From: Pseudomonas pudica
GTDB taxonomy: Bacteria; Pseudomonadota; Gammaproteobacteria; Pseudomonadales; Pseudomonadaceae
Direction: 5' to 3'
Assembly (NCBI RefSeq): GCF_015680405.1
Contig: NZ_JADLJS010000012.1
Span: forward strand, 58,116-122,115
DNA: 64,000 nt
The notes under the pieces were generated by a model. The model did not search any database, had not been told where the DNA came from, and saw only the letters and a list, made by a program, of their open reading frames with translations. A program made the translations under genes and the position numbers. Shown one piece after another: positions 51,766 through 59,774 of this stretch; the first letter of the stretch is position 1, and each line of letters opens with the position of its first letter.

Positions 51766-54698
51766 CAGGCAAGGCCCAATTCACCCCAGATCCGCCGCAC
51801 TTCGCGGCGCTCATCGGCAAACTGCGCCGCATCGATCACCCCGGCCTGCTTCTGCAGGGCCTGGCGGTGCGAGGCCGAGCGGAAAGCCTTGTACACTTCA
51901 CGCAACAGCACCGCGTCACTGGCCGGCATCAAACCCGCCTGCTCCAGCTCTTCCAGAATGCGGATGTTATCGGTCCATCGGAGTATGGCCGGGTGGTCGT
52001 GGGACCAGGCCAAAGCGGCGTATTGCACCATAAATTCGATATCGACGATACCGCCGGCATCCTGCTTGATATCGAACGGCACGCCGGCCTCGAAGGCGTT
52101 GGCCGCGGTACCGGCTGCGGTGGCCTTGGTGCCGAGGTTGTCGCGCATCTTGGCGCGCATTTCGCTCACTTCGCTGCGCAGTTTTTCCAGGTCGCGGGCC
52201 TTGCCCAGCACCTTGGCGCGCACGCCTTCGAACGCCGTGCCCACCTGCTTGCAGCCCACCAGCACCCGGGCCCGCACCAGGGCCTGATGCTCCCAGGTCC
52301 AGGCCTCGTTCTGCTGGTAGCGCTCGAACGCTCCCAGCGAACTCACCAGCAGCCCCGAGGCACCCGACGGGCGCAGGCGCATGTCCACGTCATACAGCTG
52401 GCCCGAGTTGGTCTGGGTGGTCAGCAGATGAATGATGCGCTGGCCCAGGCGGGTGAAGAACTGCGCACTGTCGATCGGCTTGGCACCGTCGGTTTCCGCC
52501 TGCGGGTCGCCGTCATGGATGAATACCAGGTCCAGGTCCGAGCCGTGACCCAGCTCCAGGCCTCCTACCTTGCCGTAGCCGATGATGATGAAACCCGGGT
52601 CGCACAGGCTGCCGTCGGTGCGCTTGGGCTGGCCATGGCGGGCCACGGTCTGGCGCCAGGCCAGGGCCAGCACCTGGTCGAGGATGGCCTCGGCCAGCCA
52701 GGTCAGGTAGTCGCTGACTTTCATCAGCGGCAGGTTGCCGCTGATTTCCGAGGCGGCCACACGCAGGCTGTGGGCCAGCTTGAAGTGGCGCAGCGCCTCC
52801 ATTTGCTGTTCCAGATCGTCCTCGGGGATGCGCGTCAGGCGTTCGCGCAGTTCGCTGGCCAGCTCCGGCGCCAGTGGCGGGCTGAACAGGCGGCCTTCAT
52901 TGAGCAGTTCGTCGAGCAGCAGCGGGTAGCGGGCAATCTGCTCGGCAATCCAGGGGCTGGCGGCGCACAGGGTCAGCAGGCGACGCAAGGCGCCAGGGTT
53001 TTCGGTGAGCAGCACCAGGTAGGCAGAACGCCGTGCCACGGCCTCGACCAGCGGCAGCACGCGCTCGAGCACCAGGTCGGGGTTGTCATGTTCCACAGCC
53101 TGGGCCAGCAACCGCGGGATAAAGGCATCCAGGCGTTCACGGCCAATCCGCTGCATCGAACGCAGCTGTGGGCTGGAGCGCAGCGCGGCCAGGCGCCGCA
53201 GGGCTTCGGCGGGCTGTTGGAAACCGGCCTCCTGCAGCTGACGGCCAGCGGCATCTTCATCCTGTGCCTGCTCCCAAAGCGGCGACCATTCGCCACCCAC
53301 CACCAGCTCGCCCTCGCCATCTTCATCATCCGGGTCGGCGATCACCTGGCGGAAGTGCCAGTCAATGCGGCCACGCCAGTGTGTCAGCTGGTCATGGAAG
53401 CTTTGCCAGTCGGCGTAACCGAGCATGTAGGCCACCCGCGCCTTGTCGGTCTCGCTGTCCGGCAGCATTTGCGTCTGGCGGTCGGCAATGGCCTGGATGG
53501 CATGTTCGGTATAGCGCAGGAACTCATAACCCTCGCGCAGCTCGGCGACCACGGCTGGCGGCAGATAGCCCTGGCCCTCGAGGGTGGCCAGTACTTTCAG
53601 CAACGGCCGCTGTTGCAGGCTGAGGTCGCGCCCGCCGTGGATCAGCTGGAAGGCCTGGGCGATGAATTCCACCTCGCGAATGCCACCAGCACCCAGTTTG
53701 ATGTTGTCGGCCATGCCCTTGCGTCGCACTTCCTGCTGGATCAGCTGCTTCATGGTGCGCAGCGCTTCGATCGCGGAAAAGTCCAGGTAGCGGCGGTACA
53801 CGAACGGCCGCAGCATCTCCTGCAGCTGCGCGCCGGCCGCCTGGTCGCCGGCCACCACCCGCGCCTTGATCATCGCATAGCGTTCCCAGTCACGGCCCTG
53901 GTCCTGGTAGTACTGCTCCAGGGCATTGAAGCTGAGCACCAGCGCGCCGGCCGAGCCATACGGGCGCAGGCGCATGTCCACGCGGAAAACGAAACCGTCG
54001 ACGGTGACCGGGTCCAGCGCCTTGATCAGGCGCTGGCCCAGGCGGGTGAAGAACTCTTGGTTGTCCAGCGAGCGCTTCACACCTTCGGTTTCACCGCCTT
54101 CGGGGAAGGCGAAGATCAGGTCGATGTCCGACGACAGGTTCAGTTCTACCGCGCCCAGCTTGCCCATGCCCAGCACCACCATGTGCTGTGGCTGGCCGCT
54201 GCGGTTGCCGACAGGCGTGCCGAACTGCTGGCAGTGGCGCGGGTACAGCCATTGGTAGGCTTCGTCGATGGCGGCGTCGGCCAGGTCGGACAGATCGCGG
54301 CAGGTTTCGCCCAATGCGGCCTGGCGCGTGATGTCGCGCCAGATGATGCGCAGCTGTTGGCGGTTGCGCTCGCGGCGCAGGTTGCGCGCCAGCTCGTCCT
54401 CGCTCTGCGCCGCCTGAGCAGCTGCAGCGATGTGCCCGCGCAGTTCACCCGCGGCGTAACACCGATCCAGCTCGCCACTGGCCAGCAGGCCGAACAGCAT
54501 GGCCGGCTCGCGCCGGACCAGGCCGAGCACGAAGTCGCTGGCGGCAGCTACCTGGTCGAACTGTTGCCGGTGCAGCGGGCTCCAGGCACTGAGGTCGAGT
54601 TCCGGGTGGTGAGCCACCGCATCGCTGATGAATTGCTGGTTGCGTGCGACCAGTGGCTGCAGGGTAGCGGGCAGATCGGACGGCAAAGGTAGGCGCAT
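51765..54698 (-). CDS. glnE: Glutamine synthetase adenylyltransferase / adenylyl-removing enzyme
   Basis: GlnE adds and removes AMP on glutamine synthetase according to nitrogen status. The 977-residue protein has two nucleotidyltransferase domains. The N-terminal one (deadenylylating) has VLGMGKLGAVELNLSSDIDL, and the C-terminal one (adenylylating) has IIGYGKVGGLELGHGSDLDL. It stands alone between the waa operon and the divergent aceEF operon. AAGGATAG lies before the ATG. Confidence 0.96.
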   Translation of the reverse strand: MRLPLPSDLPATLQPLVARNQQFISDAVAHHPELDLSAWSPLHRQQFDQVAAASDFVLGLVRREPAMLFGLLASGELDRCYAAGELRGHIAAAAQAAQSEDELARNLRRERNRQQLRIIWRDITRQAALGETCRDLSDLADAAIDEAYQWLYPRHCQQFGTPVGNRSGQPQHMVVLGMGKLGAVELNLSSDIDLIFAFPEGGETEGVKRSLDNQEFFTRLGQRLIKALDPVTVDGFVFRVDMRLRPYGSAGALVLSFNALEQYYQDQGRDWERYAMIKARVVAGDQAAGAQLQEMLRPFVYRRYLDFSAIEALRTMKQLIQQEVRRKGMADNIKLGAGGIREVEFIAQAFQLIHGGRDLSLQQRPLLKVLATLEGQGYLPPAVVAELREGYEFLRYTEHAIQAIADRQTQMLPDSETDKARVAYMLGYADWQSFHDQLTHWRGRIDWHFRQVIADPDDEDGEGELVVGGEWSPLWEQAQDEDAAGRQLQEAGFQQPAEALRRLAALRSSPQLRSMQRIGRERLDAFIPRLLAQAVEHDNPDLVLERVLPLVEAVARRSAYLVLLTENPGALRRLLTLCAASPWIAEQIARYPLLLDELLNEGRLFSPPLAPELASELRERLTRIPEDDLEQQMEALRHFKLAHSLRVAASEISGNLPLMKVSDYLTWLAEAILDQVLALAWRQTVARHGQPKRTDGSLCDPGFIIIGYGKVGGLELGHGSDLDLVFIHDGDPQAETDGAKPIDSAQFFTRLGQRIIHLLTTQTNSGQLYDVDMRLRPSGASGLLVSSLGAFERYQQNEAWTWEHQALVRARVLVGCKQVGTAFEGVRAKVLGKARDLEKLRSEVSEMRAKMRDNLGTKATAAGTAANAFEAGVPFDIKQDAGGIVDIEFMVQYAALAWSHDHPAILRWTDNIRILEELEQAGLMPASDAVLLREVYKAFRSASHRQALQKQAGVIDAAQFADERREVRRIWGELGLA

Positions 54699-54885
54699 GG
54701 TCTATCCTTGATCGGCGTGAAATAGAGGGGAATAAGCGGCCAAGGGGAAGCCGGACCACGGTTGGACTGTCGTACAAAAGTTGGAAATAGCTGAAAAAAA
54801 CGTAAAATTGGCACCAAACATCAAGAATTACCCGCTCGCGACACAATGCCAACCAACATGAACGTTTTTCCTCACAAGCCAGCAT

Positions 54886-54900
54886 GCGACGAAACGTCGC
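54886..54900. promoter_or_regulatory. Palindrome 1 in the glnE-aceE region
   Basis: GCGACG-AAA-CGTCGC, perfect 6-bp arms with a 3-base centre, centred 20 bp upstream of palindrome 2. It shares the 6-3-6 format but not the sequence of the next two. Confidence 0.45.
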
Positions 54901-54905
54901 ACAAA

Positions 54906-54972
54906 TGTAGTTTTACTACTACTCGTGTCGTGTAAAAGCATGAAATGCGAAAGCAAATGTAGTAAAACTACA
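54906..54972. promoter_or_regulatory. Two GntR-type palindromes upstream of aceE
   Basis: TGTAGT-TTT-ACTACT (54906-54920) and TGTAGT-AAA-ACTACA (54958-54972; perfect) are centred 52 bp apart, five helical turns. The GT-N3-AC core is that of FadR-subfamily GntR regulators such as PdhR, which represses pyruvate dehydrogenase genes in enteric bacteria. The aceE start is 110 bases further on. No convincing -10/-35 pair was found. Confidence 0.6.
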
Positions 54973-55081
54973 CGGCGCCGGAGGACACCCCGGTAATCCA
55001 AGAATTCACGACGTCTGCCCATAAGGCCAGTCGCAACTTCAGGCAATCGATTCTGGTTGCCTTTCCGCCCTGGAGCAAGCC

Positions 55082-57727
55082 ATGCAAGACCTCGATCCAA
55101 TCGAAACCCAGGAATGGCTGGATGCCCTGGAGTCGGTCCTCGACAAAGAAGGCGAAGACCGCGCTCATTACCTGATGACCCGTATGGGCGAGCTGGCCAC
55201 CCGTAGTGGCTCCCAGCTGCCGTATGCGATCACCACGCCATACCGCAACACCATCCCTGTCACCCACGAAGCACGCATGCCTGGCGACCTGTTCATGGAA
55301 CGCCGCATTCGCTCGATGGTGCGTTGGAACGCCCTGGCCATGGTCATGCGTACCAACCTGAAAGACTCGGACCTGGGCGGACACATCTCCAGCTTCGCCT
55401 CCAGCGCCACCCTGTACGACATCGGCTTCAACTACTTCTTCCAGGCTCCGACCGAAGAACACGGCGGCGACCTGATCTTCTTCCAGGGCCACGCTTCGCC
55501 AGGCGTCTATGCCCGTGCGTTCATGGAAGGCCGCATCAGCGAAGACCAGATGAACAACTTCCGTCAGGAAGTGGACGGCAACGGCCTGTCTTCGTACCCA
55601 CACCCATGGCTGATGCCTGACTTCTGGCAGTTCCCGACCGTTTCGATGGGTCTGGGCCCGATCCAGGCCATCTACCAGGCACGCTTCATGAAGTACCTGG
55701 AAGCCCGCGGCTTCATCCCGGCCGGCAAGCAGAAGGTCTGGTGCTTCATGGGCGACGGCGAGTGCGACGAGCCGGAATCCCTGGGTGCAATCGCCCTGGC
55801 CGGCCGCGAGAAGCTGGACAACCTGATCTTCGTCATCAACTGCAACCTGCAGCGCCTCGACGGCCCGGTTCGCGGCAACGGCAAGATCATCCAGGAACTC
55901 GAAGGCGTGTTCCGTGGCGGTGGCTGGAACGTCAACAAGGTTGTCTGGGGCCGTTTCTGGGACCCACTGTTCGCCAAGGACACCAACGGTGCCCTGCAGC
56001 GCCGCATGGACGAAGTCATCGACGGCGAGTACCAGAACTACAAAGCCAAAGACGGCGCGTACGTTCGTGAGAACTTCTTCAACACCCCAGAGCTCAAGGC
56101 CATGGTCGAAGACCTGTCCGACGAAGAGATCTGGAAGCTCAACCGTGGCGGCCACGACCCGTACAAGGTCTACGCGGCGTACCACCAGGCGGTCAACCAC
56201 AAGGACCAGCCTACCGTCATCCTGGCCAAGACCATCAAGGGTTACGGTACCGGTGCCGGCGAAGCCAAGAACACCGCGCACAACACCAAGAAGGTCGACG
56301 TCGACAGCCTGCGTCACTTCCGTGACCGCTTCGACATCCCGGTCAAGGATGCCGATCTGGAGAACCTGCCGTTCTTCAAGCCGGAAGAAGGTTCTGCCGA
56401 AGCCAAGTACCTGGCCGAACGCCGTGCTGCCCTGGGCGGTTTCGTGCCACAGCGCCGCGCCAAGAGCTTCAGCGTACCGACCCCGCCACTGGAAACGCTG
56501 AAAGCGATCCTGGACGGCTCGGGCGACCGCGAAATCTCCACCACCATGGCCTTCGTGCGTATTCTGGCGCAGCTGGTCAAGGACAAGGAAATCGGCCAGC
56601 GCATCGTTCCGATCATCCCGGACGAAGCTCGTACCTTCGGTATGGAAGGCATGTTCCGCCAGCTGGGCATCTACTCGTCGGTCGGCCAGCTCTACGAGCC
56701 AGTCGATAAAGACCAGGTGATGTTCTACCGCGAAGACAAGAAGGGCCAGATCCTCGAGGAAGGCATCAACGAAGCCGGCGCCATGTCGTCGTTCATCGCT
56801 GCCGGTACCTCGTACAGCTGCCACAACCAGCCGATGCTGCCGTTCTACATCTTCTACTCGATGTTCGGCTTCCAGCGTATTGGCGACCTGGCCTGGGCTG
56901 CTGGCGACAGCCGCACCCGTGGCTTCCTGATCGGCGGTACTGCCGGCCGTACCACCCTGAACGGTGAAGGCCTGCAGCACGAAGACGGTCACAGCCACAT
57001 GATGGCGGGCACCATCCCGAACTGCCGCACCTACGATCCGACCTACGGCTACGAGCTGGCGGTGATCATCCAGGACGGCATGAAGAAGATGACCGAAGAG
57101 CAACAGGACATCTTCTACTACATCACCGTGATGAACGAATCCTACCAGCAGCCAGCCATGCCGGCCGGTGTCGAGGAAGGCATCATCAAGGGCATGTACC
57201 TGCTGGAAGAAGACACCCGCGAAGCCGCGCACCACGTACAGCTGATGGGCTCCGGCACCATCCTGCGCGAAGTCCGCGAAGCAGCGAAGATACTGCGTGA
57301 AGAGTTCAACGTCGGTGCCGACGTGTGGAGCGTAACCAGCTTCAACGAACTGCGTCGCGACGGCCTGGCCGTGGAACGCGCCAACCGCCTGAAGCCTGGC
57401 CAGAAGCCACAGCAGACCTACGTCGAGCAGTGCCTGAACGGTCGCAAGGGCCCGGTCATCGCCTCCACCGACTACATGAAGCTGTTCGCCGAGCAGATTC
57501 GCCAGTGGGTACCGAGCAAAGAGTTCAAGGTCCTGGGTACCGACGGTTACGGTCGCAGCGACAGCCGCAAGAAACTGCGTCACTTCTTCGAAGTCGACCG
57601 CCACTTCGTGGTGCTGGCTGCCCTGGAAGCCCTGGCTGACCGCGGCGAGATCGAACCAAAGGTTGTTGCAGACGCTATCGTCAAGTTCGGTATCGACCCG
57701 GACAAGCGCAACCCACTGGACTGCTGA
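55082..57727 (+). CDS. aceE: Pyruvate dehydrogenase E1 component (homodimeric)
   Basis: AceE decarboxylates pyruvate with thiamine diphosphate and transfers the acetyl group to lipoyl-E2. The 881-residue length and the E. coli-type sequence mark the homodimeric E1: ThDP motif GDGECDEPESLGAIALAGRE...NCN, DRFDIP region and GTDGYGRSDSRKKLRHFFEVDRH at the C-terminus (motifs abbreviated). GGAGCAAG precedes the ATG. It is followed 13 bases later by aceF. Confidence 0.97.
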   Translation: MQDLDPIETQEWLDALESVLDKEGEDRAHYLMTRMGELATRSGSQLPYAITTPYRNTIPVTHEARMPGDLFMERRIRSMVRWNALAMVMRTNLKDSDLGGHISSFASSATLYDIGFNYFFQAPTEEHGGDLIFFQGHASPGVYARAFMEGRISEDQMNNFRQEVDGNGLSSYPHPWLMPDFWQFPTVSMGLGPIQAIYQARFMKYLEARGFIPAGKQKVWCFMGDGECDEPESLGAIALAGREKLDNLIFVINCNLQRLDGPVRGNGKIIQELEGVFRGGGWNVNKVVWGRFWDPLFAKDTNGALQRRMDEVIDGEYQNYKAKDGAYVRENFFNTPELKAMVEDLSDEEIWKLNRGGHDPYKVYAAYHQAVNHKDQPTVILAKTIKGYGTGAGEAKNTAHNTKKVDVDSLRHFRDRFDIPVKDADLENLPFFKPEEGSAEAKYLAERRAALGGFVPQRRAKSFSVPTPPLETLKAILDGSGDREISTTMAFVRILAQLVKDKEIGQRIVPIIPDEARTFGMEGMFRQLGIYSSVGQLYEPVDKDQVMFYREDKKGQILEEGINEAGAMSSFIAAGTSYSCHNQPMLPFYIFYSMFGFQRIGDLAWAAGDSRTRGFLIGGTAGRTTLNGEGLQHEDGHSHMMAGTIPNCRTYDPTYGYELAVIIQDGMKKMTEEQQDIFYYITVMNESYQQPAMPAGVEEGIIKGMYLLEEDTREAAHHVQLMGSGTILREVREAAKILREEFNVGADVWSVTSFNELRRDGLAVERANRLKPGQKPQQTYVEQCLNGRKGPVIASTDYMKLFAEQIRQWVPSKEFKVLGTDGYGRSDSRKKLRHFFEVDRHFVVLAALEALADRGEIEPKVVADAIVKFGIDPDKRNPLDC

Positions 57728-57740
57728 GGAGTATTTTTAA

Positions 57741-59384
57741 GTGAGCGAACTCATTCGCGTACCTGACATCGGCAGCGGTGAAGGTGAAATCATCGAGCTG
57801 TTCGTCAAGGTCGGTGATCGTATCGAGGCTGACCAGAGCCTGCTGACCCTGGAGTCCGACAAGGCCTCCATGGAGATCCCGGCCCCGAAAGCCGGCGTCA
57901 TCAAGGAACTGAAGGTCAAGCTGGGCGACCGCCTGAAAGAAGGCGACGAGCTGCTGGTTCTGGAAGCCGAGGGCGCCGCTGCTGCGGCCCCTGAGGCCCC
58001 GGCCGCAGCACCGGCCCAGGCTGCTGCGCCGGCTCCGGCCGCCGAAGCCGCCCCGGCCCCTGCTCCGGCAGCAGCCCCGGCTGCCGCCAGCGTGCAGGAC
58101 ATCCACGTGCCGGACATCGGCTCGTCGGGCAAGGCCAAGATCATCGAAGTGCTGGTCAAGGTCGGCGACACCGTCGAAGCCGACCAGTCGCTGATTACCC
58201 TGGAGTCCGACAAGGCCTCCATGGAAATCCCGTCGCCGGCTGCCGGCGTGGTCGAAGAGGTCCTGTGCAAGCTGGAAGACGAAGTCGGCACTGGCGACCT
58301 GATCTTCAAGCTGAAAGTCGCGGGCGCTGCCCCGGCTGCAGCTCCTGCACCTGCCGCTGCTGCTGCCCCGGCCAAGGCTGAGGCGGCTCCGGCCGCCGCA
58401 CCTGCCGCTGCAGCCCCGGCTGCTGCCCCTGCACCGGTTGCTACCGCACCGGCTGCCGGCAGCAACGCCAAGGTTCACGCAGGCCCGGCGGTTCGTCAGC
58501 TGGCCCGGGAATTTGGCGTCGACCTGGGCGCGGTTGCCGCGACCGGTCCGCACGGCCGCATCCTGAAAGAAGACGTGCAGGTCTACGTCAAGGCGATGAT
58601 GCAGAAGGCCAAGGAAGCACCGGCAGCCGCTGGCGCAACCGGTGGCGCAGGCATCCCACCGATCCCTGCCGTGGACTTCAGCAAGTTTGGTGAAGTGGAA
58701 GAAGTCGCCCTGACCCGCCTGATGCAGGTCGGTGCTGCCAACCTGCACCGCAGCTGGCTGAACGTGCCGCACGTGACGCAGTTCGACTCCGCCGACATCA
58801 CCGAGCTGGAGGCCTTCCGCGTTGCGCAGAAGGCCGTGGCCGAGAAAGCTGGCGTGAAGCTGACCGTACTGCCACTGCTGCTCAAGGCCTGCGCCTTCCT
58901 GCTCAAGGAACTGCCGGACTTCAACAGCTCGCTGGCGCCAAGCGGCAAGGCCATCATCCGCAAGAAGTACGTGCACATCGGCTTTGCCGTGGACACCCCG
59001 GACGGCCTGCTGGTCCCTGTGATCAAGAACGTCGACCAGAAGAGCCTGCTGCAACTGGCTGCCGAAGCGGCTGCGCTGGCCGAAAAGGCCCGCACCAAGA
59101 AGCTGTCGGCCGACGAGATGCAAGGCGCCTGCTTCACCATCTCCAGCCTCGGCCACATTGGCGGCACTGGCTTCACGCCGATCGTCAACGCGCCGGAAGT
59201 GGCTATCCTGGGCGTCTCCAAGGCGACCATGCAGCCGGTCTGGGATGGCAAGGCCTTCCAGCCGAAGCTGATGCTGCCGCTGTCGCTGTCCTACGATCAC
59301 CGTGTGATCAACGGCGCTGCCGCCGCGCGCTTCACCAAGCGCCTGGGCGACGTGCTGGGCGATATCCGCACCATGCTGCTGTAA
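57741..59384 (+). CDS. aceF: Dihydrolipoyllysine acetyltransferase (pyruvate dehydrogenase E2)
   Basis: The 547-residue E2 has two lipoyl domains, each with the lipoylated lysine in ESDKASMEIP (about residues 35-45 and 152-162). Ala/Pro-rich linkers, a peripheral-subunit-binding domain (AGPAVRQLAREFGVDLGAV) and the acetyltransferase core with SYDHRVINGAAAARF follow. The start is a GTG with GAGGAG about 10 bases upstream. Co-transcribed with aceE and ended by a strong terminator. Confidence 0.96.
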   Translation: MSELIRVPDIGSGEGEIIELFVKVGDRIEADQSLLTLESDKASMEIPAPKAGVIKELKVKLGDRLKEGDELLVLEAEGAAAAAPEAPAAAPAQAAAPAPAAEAAPAPAPAAAPAAASVQDIHVPDIGSSGKAKIIEVLVKVGDTVEADQSLITLESDKASMEIPSPAAGVVEEVLCKLEDEVGTGDLIFKLKVAGAAPAAAPAPAAAAAPAKAEAAPAAAPAAAAPAAAPAPVATAPAAGSNAKVHAGPAVRQLAREFGVDLGAVAATGPHGRILKEDVQVYVKAMMQKAKEAPAAAGATGGAGIPPIPAVDFSKFGEVEEVALTRLMQVGAANLHRSWLNVPHVTQFDSADITELEAFRVAQKAVAEKAGVKLTVLPLLLKACAFLLKELPDFNSSLAPSGKAIIRKKYVHIGFAVDTPDGLLVPVIKNVDQKSLLQLAAEAAALAEKARTKKLSADEMQGACFTISSLGHIGGTGFTPIVNAPEVAILGVSKATMQPVWDGKAFQPKLMLPLSLSYDHRVINGAAAARFTKRLGDVLGDIRTMLL

Positions 59385-59394
59385 GGCAGCCCGC

Positions 59395-59416
59395 TGCCCC
59401 TCCCCGCGAGGGGCAG
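59395..59416 (+). other. Small hairpin after aceF
   Basis: CTGCCC-TCCCCGCGAG-GGGCAG can form a 6-bp stem (with inner CCCC/GGGG alternatives) 10 bases past aceF, before the main terminator. May protect the mRNA 3' end. Confidence 0.4.
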
Positions 59417-59449
59417 TACCCTTTTCGAGCTGCCACGCTCGTACCTCAA

Positions 59450-59477
59450 CCCCGTCGATTGGCGGGGCTTTTTTTTA
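59450..59477 (+). terminator. Rho-independent terminator of aceEF
   Basis: The stem CCCCGTC / GGCGGGG (7 bp with one wobble), loop GATT, is followed by C and eight T. Confidence 0.88.
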
Positions 59478-59502
59478 CCCGGATTTTCCGGGCGGGCTGC
59501 AC

Positions 59503-59622
59503 CCTCTGTGGGAGCGGGTTCACCCGCGAACACCGGCGCAGCCGGTGCCATGTACTGTGTTGGATTGTTCGCGGCGATTCGACGCCTCGATAAACCCGCT
59601 CCCACAGGCCGCAAAGCGGCCC
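59503..59622. repeat. Inverted REP pair with internal palindrome
   Basis: CTGTGGGAGCGGGTTCACCC and the inverted ATAAACCCGCTCCCACAGG lie at the ends. CACCGGCGCAGCCGGTG lies inside and a GGCCGCAAAGCGGCC hairpin follows. Confidence 0.82.
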
Positions 59623-59774
59623 CGGAAATATCAGCCAGACTACAGATTCCCACCCACCAGCCGATAACCCGTCCACAGCATCACGCATGGCTGCTTGCCA
59701 GCCCCCGGGACATGATGCAACCTTGCCAGACCTGCCGCCCCCAAGGCCGCGTTCCCTCTTCAAGCGAGTCTTCG

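Noticed and set aside
51741..54692. A 983-codon open frame antisense to glnE
   Set aside because: Reverse-strand shadow; composition is Gln/Ala/Arg-rich with no domain.
54968..57604. An 878-codon open frame antisense to aceE
   Set aside because: Reverse-strand shadow of a highly conserved gene; no family resemblance and no start signal.
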